Assembly: GCA_043801445.1 (NCBI GenBank)
Contig: JAZDMB010000038.1
Coordinates: forward strand, 10,071 to 74,070
Length of the DNA: 64,000 nucleotides
Direction: 5' to 3'
Origin: JAZDFP01 sp043801445
GTDB lineage: Bacteria; Planctomycetota; MHYJ01; JACQXL01
How positions within the stretch are numbered: position 1 is the stretch's first letter; each line of letters opens with the position of its first letter. Shown here one piece after another: positions 33,119 to 42,300 of the stretch. Both the position numbers and the translations under genes were made by a program. Below the pieces are notes generated by a model. That model searched no databases and was not told the DNA's origin. It saw only the letters and a list, made by a program, of their open reading frames with translations.

Positions 33119-34036
33119 ATGGAAATTATCGATTATAAGATACAACTTGAAAACTTTTACGGTCCGCTTGATTTATTGCTTCATCTTATCAAAGAGAACG
33201 AACTCGATATCTATAATATTCCGATTGCCCGCGTAAGCGCTCAGTATCTTACCTATATGGAGATGATGAGCAAGCTGGATATTAATCTTGCCGGAGAATT
33301 CCTGTTAATGGCGTCAACATTGATGGAGATTAAAGCAAGAATGTTAGTGCCGGCTTACGAAGAAGAAGAGACCGAAGAGCCTGAAGACCCGCGATTCGAA
33401 TTAATAAGAAAATTATTAGAATATAAAAGATATAAAGATATTTCAGTTAAAGTGAGAGGATTAATGGAGATTCAATCGAAAACATTTCCGCGTCCTTATT
33501 TGCCCCCGGATAACAAAGGTGTGGAGAACGAGGAAGTCCAGGAGATAAAGGTTGAATTGGAGTCATGGCAATTGGTAAAAACTTATGCGCGATTGACTAA
33601 AGAGATTGTTTTGGATATAGCTGCTTCTATACTTTACGATGATATTCCAATCGAGAGAATTATAGAAGGCATTTTGGAAAAGTTAAAACAGAAGGGTGAA
33701 GTTCTTTTCAGGGATTTAATAGCGTCCTACCGGGGCGCTAATTCTGCCGCAACTTTAGACCCTGCTTCTTTTCCGAGGGTCGGTTTGTTTCCGGCGCAGG
33801 GTCGCGAAGAGGCGACTGTATTGGATAAAAGGAAGAATCGACTGAATGTAATCAGGAATTTTCTTGCTACTTTGGAACTGGCCCGCCGACAATCAATTGA
33901 GGTTTATCAGGAAAAGGATTTTGCGGATATTAAACTGAAATTCGTTCCTGAAAAACCGGCGGCTGAAACAAACCGGATTTGTCCGGAAAGCCTTCGTGAT
34001 TCAGGCGGGGAAGCGCCCAAAAGTGGTTTGCAGTAA
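33119..34036 (+). CDS. scpA: Segregation and condensation protein ScpA
   Basis: Kleisin subunit of the bacterial SMC-ScpAB condensin. The start MEIIDYKIQLENFYGPLDLL at 33119 matches family N-termini; an ATG at 33110 would add three residues. The N-terminal domain (LLHLIKENELDIYNIPIARV) and the C-terminal winged helix (NFLATLELARRQSIEVYQ) are both present. Between them, about residues 210-232 (ANSAATLDPASFPR...) hold an insertion whose DNA is a palindrome (GACCCTGC 33758-33765 / GCAGGGTC 33796-33803). The tail NRICPESLRDSGGEAPKSG also looks repeat-derived. scpB and smc are not in the window. Confidence 0.9.
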   Translation: MEIIDYKIQLENFYGPLDLLLHLIKENELDIYNIPIARVSAQYLTYMEMMSKLDINLAGEFLLMASTLMEIKARMLVPAYEEEETEEPEDPRFELIRKLLEYKRYKDISVKVRGLMEIQSKTFPRPYLPPDNKGVENEEVQEIKVELESWQLVKTYARLTKEIVLDIAASILYDDIPIERIIEGILEKLKQKGEVLFRDLIASYRGANSAATLDPASFPRVGLFPAQGREEATVLDKRKNRLNVIRNFLATLELARRQSIEVYQEKDFADIKLKFVPEKPAAETNRICPESLRDSGGEAPKSGLQ

Positions 34037-34049
34037 ATAACTTCCGATA

Positions 34050-35786
34050 TTATTTTTCCAATTCGGCGGAAAGCGTTTCTCTTACTACTTCTTCGACAGT
34101 AGTCAGTCCGTTGTAGATGGCTTTTACGCCGCTTTCTCTTAAGCTTCTCATACCCTCTTCACGCGCCGCTACTCGTAAAGCCTCGGCGGAAGAATGTTTC
34201 ATGATTGATTGTTTGATTTTATTGGTCATCAGCAAGACTTCAAATATAGCCATTCTTCCACGATAACCGGTATGGTTGCAATGGGAACATTTTTTCCCAT
34301 AATAAAACTTTTTGCCTCCTATATCCTCTCTTGACATATTGAGTTCTAATAACATTTCATCGGTAGGTACCATCTCATCTTTGCATTGCGGACAAATTTT
34401 TCTAACCAATCTTTGAGCAATAATCGATTCGACAGTAGCCGAGATAAGAAATGGTTCGATGCCTAAATCCAATAAACGGCTTACGGAAGAAGGCGCATCG
34501 TTAGTATGAAGGGTGGTCATAACAAGATGGCCGGTTAAGGCTGATTCAATAGCTATTTGAGCCGTTTCAATATCGCGAATTTCTCCGACCAGAATAATAT
34601 CGGGGTCCTGGCGAAGAATCGACCTCAGACAACGACCATAAGTAACGCCGATTTCATCATTGATTTGACATTGGATAATACCCGGAAGGTCATACTCGAC
34701 CGGGTCTTCGGTTGTGATTATTTTCCATTTAATATCATTAAGATAATTTAATGATGAATAAAGCGTTGTGGTCTTGCCTGAGCCGGTGGGGCCGGTGACA
34801 ATAATAATTCCATTAGGCAAACCAATCAGATTTTTAATGAGTTTTTTATCTTCATCCGCTAAGCCGATATTATCCAAGTCAAGAGAAACGATATCTTTAT
34901 TGAGAACCCGCATTACGACACTTTCACCGAACATTGTTGGCAAGGTAGAGACTCTGATATCAATAGGCTTGCCGGCGACTATGAGTGAAATGCGTCCATC
35001 TTGCGGGAGTCGGGTTTCCGAGATATTAAGATTGGCCATAATTTTGATTCTCGAAATAAGGGCAGGCGCAAGACTTAACGGCGGAGGAGCCATTTCGTAA
35101 AGCACGCCATCAATTCGATAACGGATTTTTAATTCTTTTTCAAAGGGTTCTAAATGGATATCAGCAGCTTGGTCGCGTATGGCATGAAACAGGATAAGAT
35201 TTAAGAGTTTTTTAACGGGTGCTTGGTCAGCCATTGCCTGAATATTATCTAACGTAAAAGATTTGCTTTTTTCTTCTCCTGACTCCATAGAATCTTTTGT
35301 TCCTATTTGAGCATCAGGGGTATTTTTCGGTAATTCTTCCAGAGGTTCTTTGTAGTCAGCCGGGTAATATTTTTTCAAAGCATACCTGAATTTCGTTTCA
35401 TCGGTTAATACGCCTTTAATCTGACAGTTGAGGTTAAAGCGTATATCATCTAAGACACCGATATTCGCAGGATTAGACATGGCAACGGTGAGGATATTTT
35501 TATCGAATTTAACAGGGATGATTTTGTAAGAGTTTACCATCGAAAATGGGATTTTTTCTATAACCGCTTTTGGGATTTCCAATTCATCAATATTGATAAC
35601 TTCCATTCCCGATTGAGCGCCTAAGGCGAGAAGAATGTTTTTTTCGGTTGCGTATTTCAATTGAATAAGTATTTTGCCAATGATACCGCCTTTTTGACGC
35701 TGGATTTCTAATGCTTGTTGAATCTGTTGGTCGGTGACGACCTTCATTTCCTTTAGTATTTGTCCTAATAATTTGCGCGGGCTCAT
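34050..35786 (-). CDS. GspE/PilB-type secretion ATPase
   Basis: Cytoplasmic hexameric ATPase driving pseudopilus or pilus assembly. An N-terminal MshEN-like domain (residues 1-145) precedes the motor domain. The Walker A motif GPTGSGKT is at residues 332-339, the Walker B region is DIILVGEIRD, and the zinc tetracysteine (CPQC...CSHC) characteristic of GspE/PilB is intact. The 578-residue length is typical. It is isolated from the gsp operon at the left end of the window and may serve it; convergent to scpA with 13 bp between stops. Confidence 0.92.
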   Translation of the reverse strand: MSPRKLLGQILKEMKVVTDQQIQQALEIQRQKGGIIGKILIQLKYATEKNILLALGAQSGMEVINIDELEIPKAVIEKIPFSMVNSYKIIPVKFDKNILTVAMSNPANIGVLDDIRFNLNCQIKGVLTDETKFRYALKKYYPADYKEPLEELPKNTPDAQIGTKDSMESGEEKSKSFTLDNIQAMADQAPVKKLLNLILFHAIRDQAADIHLEPFEKELKIRYRIDGVLYEMAPPPLSLAPALISRIKIMANLNISETRLPQDGRISLIVAGKPIDIRVSTLPTMFGESVVMRVLNKDIVSLDLDNIGLADEDKKLIKNLIGLPNGIIIVTGPTGSGKTTTLYSSLNYLNDIKWKIITTEDPVEYDLPGIIQCQINDEIGVTYGRCLRSILRQDPDIILVGEIRDIETAQIAIESALTGHLVMTTLHTNDAPSSVSRLLDLGIEPFLISATVESIIAQRLVRKICPQCKDEMVPTDEMLLELNMSREDIGGKKFYYGKKCSHCNHTGYRGRMAIFEVLLMTNKIKQSIMKHSSAEALRVAAREEGMRSLRESGVKAIYNGLTTVEEVVRETLSAELEK

Positions 35787-35840
35787 ATTTATACCCTAAT
35801 TAAATCGGTTGCAATTGTCAAGAAAAGTAAACGCGAGATG

Positions 35841-35868
35841 TTGACAAATATTTATAAATTGTTAGAAT
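35841..35868 (+). promoter_or_regulatory. Putative sigma-70-type promoter
   Basis: TTGACA (35841-35846) and TAGAAT (35863-35868) are separated by 16 bp, 29 bp upstream of the ATG of the O-antigen-ligase-like gene. Plausible by consensus only. Confidence 0.45.
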
Positions 35869-35897
35869 TGCATTATATTATAATTTAATATTTTATT

Positions 35898-38525
35898 ATG
35901 AATACAAAACTCGGTATTTTGTGCGATAAATTTATAGAGGCTTGCTGGCTTGCGGCATTAATACTTTCACCGGTGTATATGGATATCTACACACATCGGA
36001 TGTTTGAGCCGGATAAAGCGTGCGTTATTCGTTCGCTGGCTATTTTAATGATAGTATTTTATATCGTTAAAGTATTTGAAAGTAAATCGGCAGATAAAAT
36101 ATTCCCCGCCACTAATCAGAAATCTTCGTCATTTAAAGACGTAAAATCATTAGAGGATAAAACATCATTCTTTTCCATGAACTTTATTTTCATCCCTTTT
36201 TTACTGTTTGTCATAGCATATATAGTTTCTGTAATTTTTTCTGCTGTTCCTTATAATAGTGTGTGGGGCGGTTTTGATAGGTTGCAGGGATTATATACTA
36301 ATGCTTCTTTTTGGGTAATCTTTATACTCGCTGCAATAAACATAAGAAGTAAAGAGCAAATAAAGCGGATTATTAGTACGATAATTTTTACTTCCGTGCC
36401 GATTGTTGCATATAGTTTTATTCAAAGATTGAGATTGGACCCCGTGCCATGGCAAGCAATGGACCCTTCCATCAGAGTTTCAGCCACAATGGGCAATCCC
36501 ATATTTTTAGCGGCTTATTTAATAATTGCAATTCCCTTAACCATTTCGAGATTCGTCCGTTGTTTTGTAGATAAAAAACTCGTTGTTTTTCCGGACATAT
36601 TTTCCATTGTTTTTTATGGATTAATGGTTGTATTGCAGGTTATTACCGTATTTCTAAGTCAGAGTCGCGGTCCGATATTGGGAATGTTCGCCAGTATTTT
36701 CGCTTTTGTTTTTATTTATGCCTGGGCATATCGTAAAAAGTATCTTTTCATGCTTATTGCTGTTCTCTTTGTTATCGGAATTATTTTCCTTGCTTTATTT
36801 AATCTTCCGCATCTCATGCCCGATAAAAAACTATCACCTAAAATAGAACCATTATGGCAGAAGACATTTGGGAGGTTAATGGAAGTGCCATACGTGCGTC
36901 AGTTGGGACGGGTTGTTGAAACTGATCCGGGTTCATCAGGCCGTACAAGAATTATTCTTTGGAATGGTATTTGGAAGTTAATTAACGACAAAGATGAGCC
37001 ATATCGTTTCTTTATCGGCTATGGTCCTGAAAGCCTTTCCACCGTTTATTATAAAAACTATACAATGGAACTCGCAAAACTGGAAGGGGTCAATGTTCAC
37101 GCAGACCGTTCGCATAATGGATACCTTGATGTTTGGGTAATGAATGGAATTTTCGGGTTAGTTTCATATCTATTTCTTTTAGTATGTATAATGTATATGG
37201 CGTTGAAAACTATTAAGCCAAAGAAAGAAAATGGACAAGTAGATAATGACGGCAACTATCTTACTTTGATGATGATAGGATTAATTACGGCCATTACGGC
37301 TCATCTGGTGGAAATTTTTGTCGGTATAGCAATTGTTTCCACTTTCACTCATTTTTGGATTATTACGGCAGCAATTTATGCAACATATAAACTAAAATTA
37401 TTGTCGCGTAGCGGAGCAAATGAGCAATTATCCAAAGAAGAATCTAATCAGAAATTGAATAAAAATATTTCACATCAGGAATCGTCTAAGCCAAATACTT
37501 CCGAGGCTAACAAAATACTTAATTGGAGATTTTATCTTTTCGTGGGATATATTATTTTAACTATAGTCATAGCTTTTATTCTTTTCAAATACTCTTGGCC
37601 TGAATCTAAAATGCTTACTCCGGATATAAAGGATTCAAGGAATACATTGCTTATGACATTTTGCGGCTGGTTATTATTTGGTTTTCTTGTTGGTGTTGCA
37701 GTATGGCCGTCTTTTGTGTTCTGGACATATGCGTGTCAGACCTTAATAATGGAAGTGGTTATGGTGAAAAAATATTGGCCGGATGATACCACTAATACAG
37801 ATACATTAATTATTTATTCTTGGTTATGGATTTTAGCAGGGATTATTATCGGAGCTTTTTCTCTTAGAAGAGAAGAAAAACCGGTGAAGTTCTGTTATTT
37901 TAGTAATGTCCTGATAGGTTCGGTGATGTTAATAACAGTTTCTTTTGTTATTATTAAAAGCAATCTTTTCCCGCTCAGGGCTGATGGTTTTTATAAATTT
38001 TGTTTCAGTTATGATATAAGCGCTGAAGAGTTTCTGAGAACCGGTAAAATGGAAGAATCGTACCGGACGAGAGTAGCCTGTATTAGAAATTTTCAGAATG
38101 CGCTTAAATATGCTCCTGATGAACGGGCATATCTTAACGGCAGCGGCAGGAATTTTCTGGAACTTTCCAAATTAGCATCGCAACGGAATCAAAATGTTGC
38201 TAACAGGCTTTTAGCACCGCCCAGCATCAAAGAGATTGTTGAATTTAATTTAGAACGTTTCAATAATTTCAGCTCAAGAGATTTCTTTCTTTGCAGCGCT
38301 TCTTGTATTCAAAAGGCGTATGAATTGGATTTAAATAACTTTGAACGGATAATTGCACTGATACGCATCTACCGGTATTGGGGTGAGTTAGATAAGGATA
38401 CTACTAAATTTACAAAAGGATTAGAGCTTTGTAATGAAGCCAAAAGGACAAGTCCGCTTAATACAAAAGTTACTGATGAAATCAGGGAGCTTCAGAGATT
38501 AATAGGAATGTACTCACCAAAGTAA
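35898..38525 (+). CDS. O-antigen ligase/polymerase-like membrane protein
   Basis: An 875-residue polytopic inner-membrane protein. About ten helices occur in the first ~480 residues, including the Wzy_C/WaaL-type segments MGNPIFLAAYLIIAIPLTI and SQSRGPILGMFASIFAF, with a large periplasmic loop carrying FIGYGPESLSTVYY and HNGYLDVWVMNG. These are typical of the O-antigen ligase family. A second group of helices (about 510-690) and a helical C-terminus with TPR-like character (LEAP-type repeats not well defined) follow. The substrate is unknown: lipopolysaccharide or another glycan. It overlaps the convergent TauE gene by 12 bp. Confidence 0.75.
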   Translation: MNTKLGILCDKFIEACWLAALILSPVYMDIYTHRMFEPDKACVIRSLAILMIVFYIVKVFESKSADKIFPATNQKSSSFKDVKSLEDKTSFFSMNFIFIPFLLFVIAYIVSVIFSAVPYNSVWGGFDRLQGLYTNASFWVIFILAAINIRSKEQIKRIISTIIFTSVPIVAYSFIQRLRLDPVPWQAMDPSIRVSATMGNPIFLAAYLIIAIPLTISRFVRCFVDKKLVVFPDIFSIVFYGLMVVLQVITVFLSQSRGPILGMFASIFAFVFIYAWAYRKKYLFMLIAVLFVIGIIFLALFNLPHLMPDKKLSPKIEPLWQKTFGRLMEVPYVRQLGRVVETDPGSSGRTRIILWNGIWKLINDKDEPYRFFIGYGPESLSTVYYKNYTMELAKLEGVNVHADRSHNGYLDVWVMNGIFGLVSYLFLLVCIMYMALKTIKPKKENGQVDNDGNYLTLMMIGLITAITAHLVEIFVGIAIVSTFTHFWIITAAIYATYKLKLLSRSGANEQLSKEESNQKLNKNISHQESSKPNTSEANKILNWRFYLFVGYIILTIVIAFILFKYSWPESKMLTPDIKDSRNTLLMTFCGWLLFGFLVGVAVWPSFVFWTYACQTLIMEVVMVKKYWPDDTTNTDTLIIYSWLWILAGIIIGAFSLRREEKPVKFCYFSNVLIGSVMLITVSFVIIKSNLFPLRADGFYKFCFSYDISAEEFLRTGKMEESYRTRVACIRNFQNALKYAPDERAYLNGSGRNFLELSKLASQRNQNVANRLLAPPSIKEIVEFNLERFNNFSSRDFFLCSASCIQKAYELDLNNFERIIALIRIYRYWGELDKDTTKFTKGLELCNEAKRTSPLNTKVTDEIRELQRLIGMYSPK

Positions 38526-39269
38526 TTTAATGGCTACAATTATTAACATAGAACCCAGGATGATAATAATCAAACGGGAAGATATTTTAGATGAGATATA
38601 AGCGCCGATTTGTGCGCCTATAAATGCGCCACTTCCTAATAAAAAACCCTTCGGATAGTCAATATGATTCATGATGGCATGAGGAATTATTGATAACAAT
38701 GCGGTATTTAATAGTATAAATTGTGAAGTAGCAGTAGCTAGTTGAACGGGCATGCTTAAGAAATAGATTAAAACAGGCACATGGATAACACCACCTCCGA
38801 TTCCTAAAGACGCCGCAACAAATCCACTTGATAATCCGATAAAAAACAGTATTATATTTTTACGTCTGTTTAACTTTATAGGCGTAAACGGATTATCTTT
38901 ATGTTTTTGAGAGGTATTATTTTTGATTAACAAATTAATTGCTATGAGAATTAGGATAACAGAAAAAATAATCTTAAAAATCCTATTGTTGAAAAAACTG
39001 GAAATATAAGCGCCCAGAATTATGCCCGGAATGCTATAGGCTATTATCAGTAAGCCTATAGAATATTGTATTCTTTTATAGCGAGCATAAGCAAGCGTTC
39101 CGGAAAAAGCATTAAATACAATAACGAAAAGACTTGTTCCGATAGCAAATTGAGGATTTAAGTGGCACACTAAAAGTAAAAATGGAATTAGAAATACACC
39201 GCCACCAATACCTATTAAAGTGCCTAAGAACCCGGTTAAAATGCCGAATAAAAATAATGTTATAGTCAT
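38514..39269 (-). CDS. TauE/SafE (TSUP) family permease
   Basis: A 251-residue membrane protein with two similar halves, each opening with the TSUP signature: GFLGTLIGIGGGVFLIPFLL and GFVAASLGIGGGVIHVPVLI. About eight helices. The family exports or imports sulfite, sulfonates or related anions; the substrate here is unknown. Its 3' end overlaps that of the convergent O-antigen-ligase-like gene by 12 bp. Confidence 0.88.
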   Translation of the reverse strand: MTITLFLFGILTGFLGTLIGIGGGVFLIPFLLLVCHLNPQFAIGTSLFVIVFNAFSGTLAYARYKRIQYSIGLLIIAYSIPGIILGAYISSFFNNRIFKIIFSVILILIAINLLIKNNTSQKHKDNPFTPIKLNRRKNIILFFIGLSSGFVAASLGIGGGVIHVPVLIYFLSMPVQLATATSQFILLNTALLSIIPHAIMNHIDYPKGFLLGSGAFIGAQIGAYISSKISSRLIIIILGSMLIIVAIKLLW

Positions 39270-39303
39270 ATTATCAATGTATTTGGCAATCTAAAAAAAT
39301 TGA

Positions 39304-39332
39304 TTGACTTACTCAGTATATGATAGTATTAT
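39304..39332 (+). promoter_or_regulatory. Putative sigma-70-type promoter
   Basis: TTGACT (39304-39309) and TATTAT (39327-39332) with a 17-bp spacer, 24 bp before the ATG of the giant GGDEF protein. Consensus-based only. Confidence 0.4.
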
Positions 39333-39355
39333 AATTAAGAATAAAATATATTTTT

Positions 39356-42300
39356 ATGGGAATTTATTCTGTAAAAAAAGAGGATTTGGCCGAATTGGTT
39401 TTCAAGGACGAATTAACCAATCTATATAACCGTCGTTTTTTTAATCAATATCTTAAGGAGAAATTTGATTGGAAGGGGCAGTCTTTACTTTCCCTTTTGA
39501 TGATTGACATAGACTATTTCAAAAAAATAAATGATACTTATGGCCATTTAGAAGGCGATAATATCCTGGAACAATTTGGCGTTATTATTAAAGAAACGGT
39601 CGGTGATACGGGAGTATCTATTCGGTATGCCGGTGATGAGTTTTCTGTTATTATATTATCTGATAAGAAAAAATCATTGGAGCTTGCTCAAGATTTATTA
39701 CATCGTGTTGAAAAGACAGCATTTCGCAGACGGGATGTAAATGCAGAACCCATTGCCGTAAGCATTAGTATAGGAATAGCTTCATTTCCAGATGATGCTG
39801 GAGCACCGCTTGAACTTATTGAACAAGCAGACAAGGCGCTTTATTTATCAAAACATCAGGGACGTAACCGTGTTTTTGCAGCAGGTACTTTCTCAGACGA
39901 AGATATTGTAGAAAGGGATATATTTAATAATTTCCCCTGCCCGCATTTTATCGGACGTCAAGAGGTTTCTCAGGAAATCATACAGTATCTGAATCCTTCC
40001 TCAACAGACAAGAATATTTTTATTCTCATTGAAGAGCCTACCGGATTCGGGAAAACCCGTTTACTTAAAGAATTAAGTTCATATCAAAATGCTTTTGCTT
40101 TTTATAATCCCTGTAATGAAATAGATACAAGCGTTCCCTATAAGCCTATAATTTCATTTCTAACAACATTAGCAGAGTCAAGGAATTCTATTATCAATGA
40201 AATTTTAAGTCAATTATCAGTAGAAATGTTATCGGAACTGAAAGGACTTATTCCTCAATTAGGTAAAAATATTTCTTTGTCTCAAAATGTTGCTAATAAA
40301 GGAAATGAACAAAATAGGAAATTATTATTTGAATCCCTAGTTTATTTCTTGAGCCTATTATCTCAAAAACGTCCCTTATTATTGCTAATTGATGAATTCC
40401 AAAATATTGACCAGGCTACTTTACTTATTATTGAAGCGTTATTGGAAGAGGAAATGGGGCACTATGTTATAGTTGCTGCTCTTCGTAGTGGAAGCATTGA
40501 TTTATCATTAAATCAATTTCTCTCTAAAATAGAAAATCACAAACGTCTTTCATTATCATGTTTTAATTTGGAACGAACCGCAGAAATGATTTCTAAAATA
40601 TTACCTCAGAGAATTGCAACTCCTTCTTTTGATGAGAAAATTCAACAGTTAACTAAAGGGAATCCGTTATTTATTGAAGAGATGTTGAAATATCTGATGC
40701 TTAAAAACCTTGTCAAACGCAAGGGGAAACAATGGGTTTTTGATATAGAAAACATTCCATCTGATATTTGGTCGGTGGATATAGATAAAATTATACAGGA
40801 AAACATCGGTTTGATTGAAACAGAAACCAAGTCCGTTATTGAAAAAGCTACAGTTATCGGTCAGGATATCCCGCTTAATCTTCTGAATGGCGTAACATAT
40901 CAGAATGAAAGTGAAACTATTGATGCACTAGATAAAGCCAAACGATTTCATCTTATTGAATCCACGGATTCATTAAAGGAAGACAGGGTTTCTTTTATTA
41001 ATAAACATCTTCAAGAGGTTGTTTATCAGAATATTGATGAGAAAGAGCGACAGGCATTGCATCAAAATGTCGGTGAGGCAGCAGAGAAGATTTATCAAGA
41101 TGAATTGGATTCTGCTGCTCCTGCTTTAGCGTTCCATTTTGCTAAGGCTGGAGATGAAAAAAAAGCACTTGTTTATGAAGAACGGATTGAAAATTCAGCT
41201 GCCGGTTTTTTCCGACGAGACGAAATTTCCGGATATTATGAATCGCACCAGGGTGTTATTCGTTCGAAAATAAAAGAGGCGATTCAGCCTTTATCTTCAA
41301 AGCGAATGGAGTTAATCAAAGACCTGTTACGCAATCTTGTTTCTACCTGCAAAAATATGAGACTTTATCCTGATGGCAGTCAACTTATAACCATGGCGTA
41401 TACAAGTCTTTTGAAATTAATGCATGGTATATTTGAAGAGGCTGATATTTTTACGTTCAGTGAATCGAAAAATATTCTTCAGATAAATACTGTTCCCTTG
41501 GATTCTAAAAATTATGGCGCTGCTGTCATTGAGTTCCTGGCATTATTAAAGGACCACTATATTAAAAATGTAACATTTCGGAAGGGAGTAACGGAACAGG
41601 AAATAGAACGCTTCCTGAGAAATCTTGATAAATCATCCGATAAACCTTTTGCCTCAAGTGGTTATTGGAATAAATTTCTGGATGATAATGGCATTTCCAA
41701 TATTGGTATTACACAGCAAGTCTTTATTGCTAAAAGAGAAAAGGGCGTTTCTTCTTCCGTATCAGCCGCTCAGGAAAAAATAGAACTTGATGCTTCCCTT
41801 ATCGTATCTATTAAAGACTTTTTTAGATACTTTTGCGCCGCAATAGAAAATATTAAACTTTATCCTCCCGGCAGTCAATTAGCTATTGAAGCTGTTAAAT
41901 ATGTCAACAAATCAATAGAAGATGTTTTTAAACATATTTCAGTATTGAATGTTGGGGTTTCCGAAGGAATACTATTAATTAATGGGACACCTGTTAATCC
42001 ACGTCTGTTAGGCTCTGGTTCTGTTACTCTAGCTAAAATTATTCGGGACTATAATCTGAAAAGTATTTCTTTTTCTAAGGATATTTTAAAAGAAGAAATG
42101 GAAATGTTTATAGAAATTCTGAGTAAAATTTCCGTTGAAGAGACTAAAGAAAAATCCGTTAAAGATTGGGATACTTCTCTGGCTCAAAAGAATATTGTTA
42201 ATATAAAAATAGGTGCAATGGTTTATGTGACCGCTGATACAAGGCGGAGCGGTCCTCCGCCATTAGGGCGAGGATTCGCTTCGGCGAGTGCGCAGCCTTC

